A stretch of DNA of 64,000 nt from JBAXQQ01 sp037131695 (GTDB lineage: Bacteria; Armatimonadota; Hebobacteria; CAIYQO01), in the NCBI GenBank assembly GCA_964638715.1, contig CAZWZF010000007.1:62001-126000 (forward strand), read 5' to 3'. Below, piece after piece: positions 43,538 through 52,901 of the stretch; the stretch's first letter is position 1; every line of letters begins with the position of its first letter. The notes beneath the pieces are model-generated. The model worked only from the letters and a program-made list of their open reading frames with translations. It did no database searches and was not told the DNA's origin. Made by a program: the position numbers and the translations under genes.

Positions 43538-46500
43538 TTATTTTATCGCCAGTGCCATAATGCAGCCATCTGAAAGGGCTACTACCAGATTGTTTTTAAT
43601 CCAGATGATGCCGGAAATGTCTTGCGGGAGTATCTGTTGGGTTTTCAGGTTGCCTGCGGCGTCGAATACCTGCAATGCGCCACCCCAATAGCCGACCGCG
43701 GTTAGTGTATTTGCAGTGGCGAGTGTCTTTGCTACTTTATCAGGCAGGAGTTTTTCCTTTAGCAAGGCAGATAGATTGACTGGCTGTTTCGTTAATGTTG
43801 GGATGATATCCATGGTTTTTTGTCCGGTAATCTTGCCGGCAGCGTCGATAGTTACCTGTGAACCATCAAGGCAAAGAGCAATCAGCTTCCCGTTCTCTTC
43901 TTTTAATGCTGCGGCGCGGTCGGGCAATACATTCTGCCAGGCTATTGCTGCTTCGGGGATAAGTTTTGCAGTTTTTACAGGTTCAACCTTGGCAGTAGTT
44001 GGCATTGCCAGTGGTGTTAAGGGGTCTAATCCCGAAGCCATATCATAGAGGGTACCGACTGCTTCAGCCATTCCCTGCGCGTCATAAGCGATAGCCGTGA
44101 TGGATTCTGTCTGTTGTTTTACCACATCGCTTTGCCATGCCAGGTATCCGCGTCCTGCACCCGGAAAAGATTTCGCGTCGGGTTTATACGGCAATACCGG
44201 CCCCCACTGGGTTGTATTTACGATGCCGTTTATCAATTCATTATCTTTGGGGTTTCCTAATAGGATGGATGTTCCCGGTACATTAAAACCACCGGGACCT
44301 GCCCAGGCTGCTTTTCCTTCAGCGGGAATTGGTTCTGGTCCTTTCACATCAGCAGCTTTAACAATAGTGCATCGTACTCCCCAGGGCTTTAGAATATCAG
44401 CCAAACGGTCTGCGACGGCATTATCATAATCGCTGCTGCCTTTGACAATGGTGATATCTTTGTTAGTGCGGAAGAAACGATAGATGTTTTCCCTGTCGTT
44501 TCCAAAAAATACCGCGCGCTGGGTGGCACCGGCAAGTGTTCCGCATTGTGTTGCCGGTTTATAAGAAAATTTCGCAGAACCTTTGCTGTTATTCAGCAAT
44601 TCGGTAACTTCTATTGTCCATTGCCCTGATGGGTCATTGGCTGCCAACGGCAGATTAAGCGTACAGATGCCATCTTCAATAGCGCGGTAAATATCGTAGC
44701 GTATACCACCCAGCGGGTCGATTAGTTTTACCTGCAAAGGTGCGGAGCCAACCAGAATTTTACCCTTGGTATCCACCAGGGTTGTATTTATTTTCACATG
44801 AAGCGGGTTTTGCGCCACGGTAAAGTCTTTAAATAAAACCGGGGTTCCAATCTGCACACCGCCGATAGGTCGGTCAGTTCGTGCGAAAGCGCGCATTTCA
44901 CCGGCACCGAAGCGGAATTTGCCGACAATTGCCTCACGGGCAGCACCAAACTCGATGACGTTACCGCCACGTACAGCATCATATACTGGCCGTCCATCAT
45001 TAGGCAAAACAATGGTCGCTTGCGCCGCTTTGATCGCGTTCATATCTTCAATTTTTTCCAGTCTGGTTTCATCCGGCGTGGCATTTACAGCAAACAGATA
45101 CTCAATATCCCCGTATGCCTGCCGGGAGCCAATAATGGTTGAAAGGCTGCATTCATAAATAGGCTGAATGCCGATTTCTTTGCATCGTGCAGCCAATGCC
45201 TGTGATAACTTTTCTGCTTCTTTGAAATATGCGCCAGGGCGGCGTGCCAACAGTCCTTTTACACGTCCTGTTTCACCAGGATTAGCAAACGCTTTGGCTG
45301 CTATCTGGTTAACGGTCAACGGTGCTTCTGCTCCCAGCATTTTTGCGCCTTTTATTTTTACGGTGCAGTCATCAGTGAGAAAAACGATGCCGCCGCCAGC
45401 GATATATTCTTCTACAGATGATAATACTTTAGGATCCAGCGATTCCACCCCGGTAATAATAAGGGCCTTGTGGTTTGCCGCCACGGTGCCATCCATGATA
45501 TCTTCTTCCACAACCGGGAATAGCGGGATATGTGCCATTTTGCTGGCAAAATAGAGTTCCAGCAAACGTTCATGCTGGCCGGGAAAGTCCTGGAAGTTCA
45601 TCATATTTTTAACTTGAGCATTGATATTTTGCGACATCGAGTAGAGTACCGCCACCTCGCTGCGGGTAACTGGCATAGTGTTGAATACAGTACCCAATCG
45701 CGCCATCATTTTATTGGTTTCCACCACGCCATCTGCAGATGCCAATTTGTACGGGTCATGGGCGGCATTAGGCGGTTTGCAGATGCCTTGCAAATTTGTA
45801 ATGAAAGAAAGGTTCTGCTCCAGTCGGTATAACTGCGGGTTCATGTCCCACCAGGTTGGCAGATACCAGGTAGGTTTTTGCAGGTCGCGCATACGTCCCA
45901 TTTCCTGGTAAAATGCCTGGTTCAGAAATCCGCCGGCGTAATCGTCGTACCCGCCGTGGCCGCTTATAACACTCAGGTTGCGTGCGATATTAAAGTAATA
46001 CCCGTCGCCAAAGGCATGCCAGCCATAAACAGTTTGGGTAGCCGAGATAAAATCAGGCCGAATAAGGCTTACACCATAGGCGGCATCCTTCCAGGCAGCC
46101 TGCATGAAGGATTGTTTCCAGCGTACAAAATCAGCCCATTGGGCGATTTTTTCTGGATTATCCGGCTTTACATCATTATATTGCAGAGCCTCTTTATCGA
46201 AAGAAGATTTAAATGCGCGGTCCTGGGCGGGGACATTATGCCCGGTAAATTCTTTAGTTCTGGGATTATTCCACCATGTCAGACCTGGCTCATCATAGAA
46301 ATGGACGCCAATGGCATTTGGGGTGGTGCGGTCTTTCAATGCTTCGCGTTCTACCCGCGCTCTTCCACTTGTTAAAACATAGGGGTCAGACCAGTCGCAT
46401 TCCAACCGCATATCCATTTGATGCGCTCCACCCTGGGTGCAGCAGCGCATATAATCAATGCCGCCGCGAATATTAGCATTCTGGTCATGTCCACCATAAC

Positions 46501-46972
46501 TCGCGTAAACCAGGTTAAAACCCATGCTGTTTTCCCCAAGGATAGTCTGTGCCGCACCATTTGTTGGACAACCCCAGTCGATAGTGCGAAAGGTGCTCTT
46601 GCGCAAGTGGCTATAAACCTCAATCTTTTGTTGTGCGGTCGCGTCATTCACACTCACATCAACAGCATAATTTCCCGGTCGCAGCAGCCATCCGTTTAAA
46701 TGAAGATGTTCGGTAGTACGCGCTTCCGTACCAGCCAGTGGTACTGCATTTACCGGAAATGTGAAAACCATCTTGCCGGTATCTTCACCTGATAACGTCA
46801 TGATTAGATTATCTGCCGCCAATGCCTGGGTATCACTGCGCACCACGGACAAATCAATTTGCTCGTTAGTTTGATACGCAACGCGTCCAAGAGGAAGTAA
46901 AATTTGTACTTGCACTGCTTGTGATGCTGTTATAAATAAGACCAGCAGCAGTATGGTTAGAAAACGGGACAT
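43538..46972 (-). CDS. exported GH42-like (beta-galactosidase-type) multidomain protein
   Basis: The ATG at 46972 follows TTAAGGAGA and opens a signal peptide (MSRFLTILLLVLFITASQA); a longer upstream frame has no such site. The 1,144-residue protein has an N-terminal beta-sandwich (about 20-130), a central TIM-barrel-like region with IGVHFYDEPGLTWWN, a class I glutamine-amidotransferase-like segment typical of GH42-type enzymes (LDPKVLSSVEEYIAGGGIVF), and a C-terminal domain (FFGNDRENIYRFFRTNKDI, then an Ig-like end). A carbohydrate hydrolase acting outside the cytoplasm is likely, but the catalytic pair is not certain. It lies 183 bp downstream of prepilin gene 47156-48574 on the same strand, with an inverted repeat between. 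Confidence 0.6.
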   Translation of the reverse strand: MSRFLTILLLVLFITASQAVQVQILLPLGRVAYQTNEQIDLSVVRSDTQALAADNLIMTLSGEDTGKMVFTFPVNAVPLAGTEARTTEHLHLNGWLLRPGNYAVDVSVNDATAQQKIEVYSHLRKSTFRTIDWGCPTNGAAQTILGENSMGFNLVYASYGGHDQNANIRGGIDYMRCCTQGGAHQMDMRLECDWSDPYVLTSGRARVEREALKDRTTPNAIGVHFYDEPGLTWWNNPRTKEFTGHNVPAQDRAFKSSFDKEALQYNDVKPDNPEKIAQWADFVRWKQSFMQAAWKDAAYGVSLIRPDFISATQTVYGWHAFGDGYYFNIARNLSVISGHGGYDDYAGGFLNQAFYQEMGRMRDLQKPTWYLPTWWDMNPQLYRLEQNLSFITNLQGICKPPNAAHDPYKLASADGVVETNKMMARLGTVFNTMPVTRSEVAVLYSMSQNINAQVKNMMNFQDFPGQHERLLELYFASKMAHIPLFPVVEEDIMDGTVAANHKALIITGVESLDPKVLSSVEEYIAGGGIVFLTDDCTVKIKGAKMLGAEAPLTVNQIAAKAFANPGETGRVKGLLARRPGAYFKEAEKLSQALAARCKEIGIQPIYECSLSTIIGSRQAYGDIEYLFAVNATPDETRLEKIEDMNAIKAAQATIVLPNDGRPVYDAVRGGNVIEFGAAREAIVGKFRFGAGEMRAFARTDRPIGGVQIGTPVLFKDFTVAQNPLHVKINTTLVDTKGKILVGSAPLQVKLIDPLGGIRYDIYRAIEDGICTLNLPLAANDPSGQWTIEVTELLNNSKGSAKFSYKPATQCGTLAGATQRAVFFGNDRENIYRFFRTNKDITIVKGSSDYDNAVADRLADILKPWGVRCTIVKAADVKGPEPIPAEGKAAWAGPGGFNVPGTSILLGNPKDNELINGIVNTTQWGPVLPYKPDAKSFPGAGRGYLAWQSDVVKQQTESITAIAYDAQGMAEAVGTLYDMASGLDPLTPLAMPTTAKVEPVKTAKLIPEAAIAWQNVLPDRAAALKEENGKLIALCLDGSQVTIDAAGKITGQKTMDIIPTLTKQPVNLSALLKEKLLPDKVAKTLATANTLTAVGYWGGALQVFDAAGNLKTQQILPQDISGIIWIKNNLVVALSDGCIMALAIK

Positions 46973-47070
46973 GGTTTTTCTCCTTAAATTCGTATTAACT
47001 TTAAGCAATTGCAAAACCTGCCAATTACAGCGTGGTGTTGTCGTGTATTCTCTCTTCGAGTAAGGGAAAG

Positions 47071-47120
47071 GACGTCTTCGGCTTAGGATAACAAATTTGT
47101 AAATTATGTCCGAAGACGTC
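47071..47120. promoter_or_regulatory. inverted repeat between prepilin and GH42-like genes
   Basis: GACGTCTTCGG (47071-47081) and CCGAAGACGTC (47110-47120) form a perfect 11-bp stem around 28 bases. On the minus strand it follows the prepilin stop and precedes the next gene; it lacks a good T run, so it could be an attenuator, mRNA-stability stem or operator pair. Confidence 0.5.
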
Positions 47121-47155
47121 ATCGCAATTTCGCGATACACGCGACCAGTTTCATG

Positions 47156-48574
47156 TTATTTGGTTAAAGTTCCAAATATTTGTAATTCAGTCAGTTCCCT
47201 CGTGACGGCGCACGTTCCCCAGGAGAGGCGGAAATACGATGCATTCAGATCCTGCCCGGTAGGAGCAGTAAAGATGATATTTCCATATTTAGGTGCAGTA
47301 TTCTTCCATAGCCATCCTACGTCGGCACCAACTACATCTGTAGTATAAGGGCCCCACACCGTGTACCAATTCGTCCCGTCTTTTGAAAGTTCGATTTTCG
47401 GACTGGCCAGTACACCAGAGGTGTCAATGTTCGTAATCATGGCACCCGTTATTAGATATGACTTCGAAAACTTAAACGTCACATTTCCGGGTGTACCAGA
47501 AGGCTTTGTTTGTCCACCGGCCTGCCGGTCCCACCATGATACATTATAGCCACTTCCGGAGACCGACATTTTCGTGTCTTCTTCATATAGAATATTGAAA
47601 GTGCCATCTATCGCTACTGGTTCACCTTTTGCCGCATAGGCATACAAGCGACCAATTTCTAAAGTTCCATTACCGGTACCGCCTGTTTCAGAAAGGTCAA
47701 TATAGTTGCTTAAACGAGGCGGACCTGCGGATGTAAGCAGATTACCATTATAATAACCACCAGTAGAGTTGCCTGTACTTGTCCATAATACACCAGCCTG
47801 GTCGCTGATAGTAACACCCTTGGGGGATTCATTTTCGTTTCTGAATTGAATACCCAGTTTGCCAAGAACCAATGGTTCGCTAAATGTAAAACGACATGAT
47901 TGGGTTCCCGTACCTGCAGAATTAAATCGCCAACAGTTTCCGCCGATTGCTTCATAATCTTGCATTTTAACAGGATCGCCATTTGTTGCTGATGTACTCC
48001 AGTAGTATGTTCCATCTGGTTTCCAGCGTCCCAGGAAATTTACTTTAGTCGAGTCGGTGAATAAATCGCCGGCAATTGTTCTTGACAGGGTAAACTCGGC
48101 GTGTCCATCTGCAAAACTCGCTATCCACTTGCCACTATGGCGCGCATCGTAATCTCCATAAGAATATGCGATATTCTGCGCAGTTGTTGCAGTAGCATCA
48201 TGTTTGCCATCAGCAGTTATGACCAATGCTGCCGGATTATCAAATGAGCCTATCGACTTATTGGCAAACTGGGCACTGTAAACGTAACCATTTGGGGTAG
48301 ATTTGCCAGCAGTCGGGCATATCAATACACCCGGGTCAACTTTAATATCAGCCCAAACAGTTTCACCAGGCAGAGTTTCTTCATGATCCTGAGCATAGAT
48401 TTGGATTGAGGCGGCTATTTGCCTCTGGTTGCTTAAACAAGTCGTGGCTCTTGCCTTTTCACGGGCGCGGGCAAATACTGGGAATAGAATTGCGGCGAGG
48501 ATTGCAATAATGGCAATCACGACCAGCAATTCAATCAGCGTAAAGCCAACACGGGAACGAGAAGTGGTAAACAT
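47156..48574 (-). CDS. prepilin-type N-terminal domain protein with H-X9-DG motif (paralogue 4)
   Basis: The 472-residue protein begins MFTTSRSRVGFTLIELLVV and continues through FPVFARAREKARATTCLSNQ. The H-X9-DG motif is in DARHSGKWIASFADGH. The C-terminal half resembles F5/8 type C (discoidin-like) domains: LVLGKLGIQFRNENES near residue 225, and FSKSYLITGAMITNI with TQSFRLSWG-type ending near 390-465. AAAGGAGA precedes the ATG. It has its own good promoter and lacks the ATGGTTAC palindrome of the two plus-strand paralogues. It sits upstream of the GH42-like gene. Confidence 0.85.
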   Translation of the reverse strand: MFTTSRSRVGFTLIELLVVIAIIAILAAILFPVFARAREKARATTCLSNQRQIAASIQIYAQDHEETLPGETVWADIKVDPGVLICPTAGKSTPNGYVYSAQFANKSIGSFDNPAALVITADGKHDATATTAQNIAYSYGDYDARHSGKWIASFADGHAEFTLSRTIAGDLFTDSTKVNFLGRWKPDGTYYWSTSATNGDPVKMQDYEAIGGNCWRFNSAGTGTQSCRFTFSEPLVLGKLGIQFRNENESPKGVTISDQAGVLWTSTGNSTGGYYNGNLLTSAGPPRLSNYIDLSETGGTGNGTLEIGRLYAYAAKGEPVAIDGTFNILYEEDTKMSVSGSGYNVSWWDRQAGGQTKPSGTPGNVTFKFSKSYLITGAMITNIDTSGVLASPKIELSKDGTNWYTVWGPYTTDVVGADVGWLWKNTAPKYGNIIFTAPTGQDLNASYFRLSWGTCAVTRELTELQIFGTLTK

Positions 48575-48628
48575 AATTTTCTCCTTTAACGACGTTTGTC
48601 TAAATGTATATTTTTATTTAGATAGTAA

Positions 48629-48657
48629 ATAATATCAAGAGGTATGCAAAAAGTCAA
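48629..48657 (-). promoter_or_regulatory. promoter of minus-strand prepilin gene
   Basis: On the minus strand TTGACT (48657-48652), a 17-base spacer and TATTAT (48634-48629). A TCTAAAT/ATTTAGA inverted repeat lies in the leader (48599-48622). Confidence 0.65.
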
Positions 48658-48738
48658 TAGTTTTTTTGTGAAAATTGTATTAAATAATATCGTTTAATTA
48701 GATGAAGGGGTAGCTTTTATTGAAGGTATTTTTATATA

Positions 48739-48766
48739 TACGGAACGCCGGGGACGGCGTTCCGTA
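48739..48766. terminator. perfect hairpin between two minus-strand genes
   Basis: TACGGAACGCCG-GGGA-CGGCGTTCCGTA, a 12-bp stem. It follows the stop of the 48802-49938 gene on the minus strand but is followed by ATATATAAA, not Ts, so it may be a repeat or a Rho-independent-like hairpin. Confidence 0.5.
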
Positions 48767-48801
48767 CAAGTCAAATTCGATTACATCGCATGCCAGTTAC
48801 T

Positions 48802-49938
48802 TTACTCAATCGGTATAACTGGCATGTTGACCATCATATTATCCATCATTTTGCCGCCCAGCATTACGCTGAAGGTGGTTTTTGTTTGTACCCGGGGAAG
48901 CGGTTGGGTGCCATCAAGGGCGGTGGCGGGACCATAGCCAATCATGCGCATGTTTACCACGTCGCAATCCTTGAAAATGCCTGCTGGTACTGTCACGGTT
49001 ACCTGTTCCGGTCCCATGAACTTTTTATCTTTTACGTCATTTATAACATCTGCCATCTGCAGGTAATCCCACGCCATGTCCGGTTCGGTGCGCACCTCAG
49101 CGGAGTTCCACATTATCAGGGTAGTGGTTCCCTGCATTCCGATGATTTGAGCATAGTATCCTAAAATCCCCGGCACGGCATCCCATTTGAAGGTGATTGC
49201 CTTGTCCAAAGGAATCTTTGCGCTAAATTTCGGACTGCTCATTTTTATTGGTGCCAAAAAGTTCACTTCTTGTGGCACGGTTATGTCGACATTGCCGGTG
49301 TAGTTGGTGGTCAGTGAATATTTCCCCTGCAAAACCGCGTCTTTTCTAACTGTTCCCGGCTGATTTTCTGCCGGCCAGTAGCCGGTGGTCCAGTTCGGTT
49401 TGTAGTAATAGCTGGACTTTTTCTCCGCCTGCTTTGCAGCTTCCCGCATCATCGCTTTCTGTTCCGGGGTTAAATCTTTAAAGCTAAATATCTCTGGCTG
49501 ACCGGTTTTCACCTTTTCTGATGAACCCCAGTAACGCTTGATGGTGAAATCAGGTAGTTGTAAATCCGGGTTTTTCGGGTCAGCGGTTCCCTTTTCCGGT
49601 TCGGGCCGATACAGGGAAAGGTTCATAGTTTTCCCCAATTTCAATCCATCAGGAATCGCGATTGATGCTGTCGCATCAGGCTTTGCAATTGATGGCGACC
49701 ATAATCGAACGCTCAACAACCGCTGCGGTCCCATTAGCGATGACATTCCAGGCATTGCACCACCCGGCATCATCTCATAAACTTTTGGATCAATATCCGG
49801 CATATCCGGCATATCCGGCATCCCCACCATTTTAGTAGATGAAGTTTCTGCAAAAATCCCCAGATAAGCCTGGTTTTCTACAGCAACGGCGAAAGAAGAC
49901 AATATCGCCATGAATAATCCAATAATAAGTAATCGCAT
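48802..49938 (-). CDS. exported protein of unknown function
   Basis: GGAGGATTTTGACATG gives a strong ribosome site and the start at 49938; the signal peptide is MRLLIIGLFMAILSSFAVA. The 378-residue protein has a low-complexity stretch after the signal (MPDMPDMPD and PGGAMPGMSS), two Ig-like or jelly-roll-like regions (SVRLWSPSIAKPDATASIAI, AKIPLDKAITFKWDAVPG) and ends in KTTFSVMLGGKMMDNMMVNM. I do not recognise a family. It shares the exported, beta-rich style of its neighbours. The mreB-like gene diverges from it. Confidence 0.6.
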   Translation of the reverse strand: MRLLIIGLFMAILSSFAVAVENQAYLGIFAETSSTKMVGMPDMPDMPDIDPKVYEMMPGGAMPGMSSLMGPQRLLSVRLWSPSIAKPDATASIAIPDGLKLGKTMNLSLYRPEPEKGTADPKNPDLQLPDFTIKRYWGSSEKVKTGQPEIFSFKDLTPEQKAMMREAAKQAEKKSSYYYKPNWTTGYWPAENQPGTVRKDAVLQGKYSLTTNYTGNVDITVPQEVNFLAPIKMSSPKFSAKIPLDKAITFKWDAVPGILGYYAQIIGMQGTTTLIMWNSAEVRTEPDMAWDYLQMADVINDVKDKKFMGPEQVTVTVPAGIFKDCDVVNMRMIGYGPATALDGTQPLPRVQTKTTFSVMLGGKMMDNMMVNMPVIPIE

Positions 49939-50278
49939 GTCAAAATCCTCCAATTTTAGATAGGTTATATTATACACCCAAGGTGGGAAATTTGGTAGTG
50001 GGAGATGACGGAATTGCAAATTGTAAATGGCAAAACCTGTTTTTTAATTAATAAACCGGTATTTTAAAAGCCCCTCCCCGGATGAAGAGGGGAAGAACGA
50101 CTTTCAGGGACTGACACCGAGTGGCGAAGCCATGATGGTGTCTGTCCCATCTGGTTTCAAAAGCGTCTATATTTTTCTACTTTTACAACCATTTAACAGC
50201 CAAAATAAGCGCACCTGAAGGAATATTGATATAGATTGTAGAAGTTAATGAAAGCTTATTGCAAAATAAAGGCTTTTC
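49939..50278. other. divergent spacer with REP
   Basis: Holds a TTGCAAATTGTAAATGGCAAA repeat fragment near 50012, a CCCCTCCCCGGATGAAGAGGGG hairpin near 50071-50095, and a REP at 50107-50148. A weak AAAGG site precedes the mreB-like ATG. Confidence 0.55.
50107..50148 (+). repeat. REP-like hairpin, 42-bp family copy 3
   Basis: GGGACTGACACCGAGTGGCG at the left; GGTGTCTGTCCC at the right. Confidence 0.8.
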
Positions 50279-51307
50279 ATGTTTCGTTTTTTTGGCAGTG
50301 TTTCACCACTCGGTATCGACCTTGGCACCTCCAACGTCCTGGTATTTCACCAGGGGCGGGTGGTTATGTGCGAGTCGGCGGTGGTGGCGGTCAACCGGAA
50401 TGACAACAAAATATCTGCTATAGGTGAAGAAGCAAGGCAGATGCTGGGGCGCACCCCCGGCAATATTCGCGCCATCAGCCCATTGCAGGAAGGGGTTATT
50501 TCGAATTATTCCGCTGCTGTCGGATTGATGCGGCGCATTATAAACACTCATTGCGGCAAGGGACGCATGGTTCACCCAAATATGGCGCTGGTTTTGCCTT
50601 GCGGTGCTACCGGGGTAGAAAAACGTGCAGTGCTGGATATGGCGCATGATGCCGGTGCCGGCCGCGCCTACCCTATTTGCGCGCCGGTGGCGGCGGCTAT
50701 CGGGGCAGGTTTGCAGGTATCGCTGCCGCAGGGAAACATGATCGTGGATATCGGCGGCGGCATTACCGATATCGGTGTGGTGTCGCTGGGCGGCATGGTA
50801 ACATCGGCGTCAGCACGCATCGGCGGCATTCATTTTGACGAATTTATTTCGCGATATTTGCGCCGCGAATATAATCTGGTCATAAATGACGGCCTTGCAG
50901 AGGAAATTAAAATTAGAATCGGCACCGCCGACCAGTGGTTTGAAGGCGACGAAGTGATGGAAGTTCGCGGCCGCGACCTGGTGAATGGTATGCCGAGAAC
51001 AGTAAAAATGCGTGCCGGCGAGGTGCGCGAAGCGATATTGGAACCGCTGTCGCTAATCGCCGAGAAAATTTGCGGAGTATTGGAAGAAACTCCGCCGGAA
51101 CTCGCGGCGGATATCATGGAAAACGGCATCACCCTCACCGGCGGTGGCGCGCTGCTGCGCGGCATAGACATCTTCATCACTCGCCGAACCGGAATAAAAT
51201 CTATCATTGCTCCCGACCCCATCAGTTGCGCCGCCATCGGCGCCGGCAAATACATCGAATCGGTAAAGAAAACTGAAGACGAAGTAGAAAGCCTGGAAAT
51301 GGCGTGA
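50279..51307 (+). CDS. mreB: MreB/Mbl-family actin-like protein with altered catalytic residues
   Basis: The 342-residue protein has the actin-fold phosphate-1 loop GIDLGTSNVLV, phosphate-2 loop VDIGGGITDIG, VSLGGMVTSASARIGG, MPRTVKMRAGEVREA and adenosine-site LTGGGALLRGI. MreB polymerises under the membrane and guides cell-wall synthesis. Two key positions differ: the catalytic Glu of the usual IEEPMAAAIGA is Ala135 (ICAPVAAAIGA), and the first Thr of DIGGGTT is Ile162. No mreC, mreD, rodA or mrdA lies adjacent. The length is standard (about 335-350). It is probably an accessory paralogue with slow or no ATP hydrolysis; a primary MreB may be encoded elsewhere. Confidence 0.9.
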   Translation: MFRFFGSVSPLGIDLGTSNVLVFHQGRVVMCESAVVAVNRNDNKISAIGEEARQMLGRTPGNIRAISPLQEGVISNYSAAVGLMRRIINTHCGKGRMVHPNMALVLPCGATGVEKRAVLDMAHDAGAGRAYPICAPVAAAIGAGLQVSLPQGNMIVDIGGGITDIGVVSLGGMVTSASARIGGIHFDEFISRYLRREYNLVINDGLAEEIKIRIGTADQWFEGDEVMEVRGRDLVNGMPRTVKMRAGEVREAILEPLSLIAEKICGVLEETPPELAADIMENGITLTGGGALLRGIDIFITRRTGIKSIIAPDPISCAAIGAGKYIESVKKTEDEVESLEMA

Positions 51308-51481
51308 TGAGCAACAGGTAAAAATAAATGTTTTCTGGTAAAACCAACCATTTTTTATAAAAAATAGTAAAATATATGCAACTGATTGTTTAATAGATAG
51401 ATATAACCTATTAGTAATTATAAAATCAATATGCGGGATTAATCGTGTGTCTCTTTTGACACATATTTTAAGGAGCATAAT

Positions 51482-52621
51482 ATGCATAGCACACTGAAGC
51501 GAACCATTTTTGCGATGGGCGTACCAACTCTCCTCTGTCTGTGGATGCCGATTGCGGCATTATCTGCAGATGCCGCGCCGCTTAACAAAGTCGGAACCGC
51601 TGCTGTAACGGTAACGGAAGGCACTGTAGCTGCCAAAATTGTCGAACTTACCGATGGCGATGTGAAAACGCGGTGGATTATGCGCACTGGCGTACCGCAA
51701 ACCAGACTGGTGTTTGATATGACTGCTCCACGCACCGTGGGCAAGATTCGCGTAGCCAACTATCCTGGCGCCAACGCAACTCGCGGCATTAAAGACGTTG
51801 ACGTTTTCGTAGGCGATGCGCCGGCACCGGCTGCCGATGGCACACCCGCTGTGGCAAAGACGCAAATCGCCATCAGCACTGAAGCCGTTGTCTGGACAGA
51901 AATCGCCTTGCCAAAACCAGTGAAAGGCCGCTATGTAACTCTACGCATCATCAGCAATTGGGGAGCACCGGCATACGCCGCGAATGAAGTAGAAATATAC
52001 ACCCAGGAAGCCGACCCGGCAGTACCGGCAGCGCAACCGACAACAACCCCTCATGATACACCGGCAACTACTACACCGACCACCACCACCGGTACAACAC
52101 CAACAACCGGCACAACAAACCCGCCGGCAGAGAAAAAACCAACATCGCCAATTGTGGCTGTTACTGAATATGACAAAGCCGACGCTGTCGTCACCGCAGC
52201 TATCAAGGCTCTTACCGATGGCGACGCCACTACCCGCTGGAATGGTATTCCGCAAGGTAAAAAAGCGGAAGATATCGTCCCTATCCTCCTTCAGCTTGAT
52301 CTTGGCACATCGCAGACTGTAAAGCAGTTGCGCATTGCAAATTACAGCAGCCCATCGAAGAAGAACAATGAACGGGGAATTAAAACCATTGACGTATTTA
52401 TTGGCGATGCTGCCGCACCCGCGAAAGATGAGAAACCAGCAGTCGCTGCCTCTGTCATTGCCATCAGCGATGATAAAGGCACGGTATGGACTACCATTGA
52501 TTTGCCAAAACCAATTACCGGCCGCTACATAAACATCCGTATTAAAGACAACTGGGGTGGTAATAACTACGCTGCCAATGAAATAGAAGTGAACCTGGTC
52601 CCGGCAACCGTGGTGAAGTAA
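51482..52621 (+). CDS. exported two-module discoidin-like protein
   Basis: TTAAGGAGC precedes the ATG and a signal peptide ends near LSADAAPLNK. The 379-residue protein has two homologous domains joined by a Thr/Pro-rich linker (residues about 180-220). Shared motifs are LTDGDVKTRWIMRTG/LTDGDATTRWNGIPQG, KIRVANYPGAN/QLRIANYSSPS, RGIKDVDVFVGDA/RGIKTIDVFIGDA and GRYVTLRIISNWGAPAYAAN/GRYINIRIKDNWGGNNYAAN. The pattern is that of F5/8 type C (discoidin) carbohydrate-binding domains. A binding role at the cell surface is inferred; no enzyme domain. A strong terminator follows at 52739. Confidence 0.7.
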   Translation: MHSTLKRTIFAMGVPTLLCLWMPIAALSADAAPLNKVGTAAVTVTEGTVAAKIVELTDGDVKTRWIMRTGVPQTRLVFDMTAPRTVGKIRVANYPGANATRGIKDVDVFVGDAPAPAADGTPAVAKTQIAISTEAVVWTEIALPKPVKGRYVTLRIISNWGAPAYAANEVEIYTQEADPAVPAAQPTTTPHDTPATTTPTTTTGTTPTTGTTNPPAEKKPTSPIVAVTEYDKADAVVTAAIKALTDGDATTRWNGIPQGKKAEDIVPILLQLDLGTSQTVKQLRIANYSSPSKKNNERGIKTIDVFIGDAAAPAKDEKPAVAASVIAISDDKGTVWTTIDLPKPITGRYINIRIKDNWGGNNYAANEIEVNLVPATVVK

Positions 52622-52632
52622 ATAATACGATC

Positions 52633-52706
52633 GGGGACTGGCTTGCATCATGAAAATTTAGCCTCTTTATTAAGATAAGCAGAACCATGATGAGTTGCTT
52701 GTCCCC
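52633..52706 (+). repeat. 74-bp hairpin element, copy 1
   Basis: Outer arms GGGGACTGGCTTG and AGTTGCTTGTCCCC; inner arms CATCATG (52646-52652) and CATGATG (52686-52692) are perfectly complementary. The same outer arms and spacing recur at 61021-61093 and 61185-61258 with different inner arms. Confidence 0.7.
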
Positions 52707-52738
52707 GGTAATTAAACGTACTGCAATTATCAGTTAAT

Positions 52739-52774
52739 AACAAAGAGCACAAAAATAATTCTGTGCTCTTTGTT
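52739..52774. terminator. intrinsic terminator
   Basis: AACAAAGAGCACA (52739-52751) and TGTGCTCTTTGTT (52762-52774), a perfect 13-bp stem ending in TTGTTGTATT; plausibly bidirectional. Confidence 0.75.
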
Positions 52775-52811
52775 GTATTAAGACAACTGCAAAACCTTGC
52801 GACACCCCGAT

Positions 52812-52853
52812 GGGACAGACACCTTCCTGGCTTCGCCACTCGGTGTCAGTCCC
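52812..52853 (-). repeat. REP-like hairpin, 42-bp family copy 4 (inverted)
   Basis: GGGACAGACACC and GGTGTCAGTCCC at the ends; inverted relative to the other copies, and extended leftward by GCAAAACCTTGCGACACCCC, as at 2497-2520. Confidence 0.8.
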
Positions 52854-52901
52854 TGATTTATACTAAAAAACCTAATACCTTACACCCTAACACCTATACA
52901 C

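Noticed and set aside
46973..47140. Extended N-terminus of the GH42-like protein
   Set aside because: A signal peptide and AAGGAGA site fit the ATG at 46972; the extension overlaps an inverted repeat.
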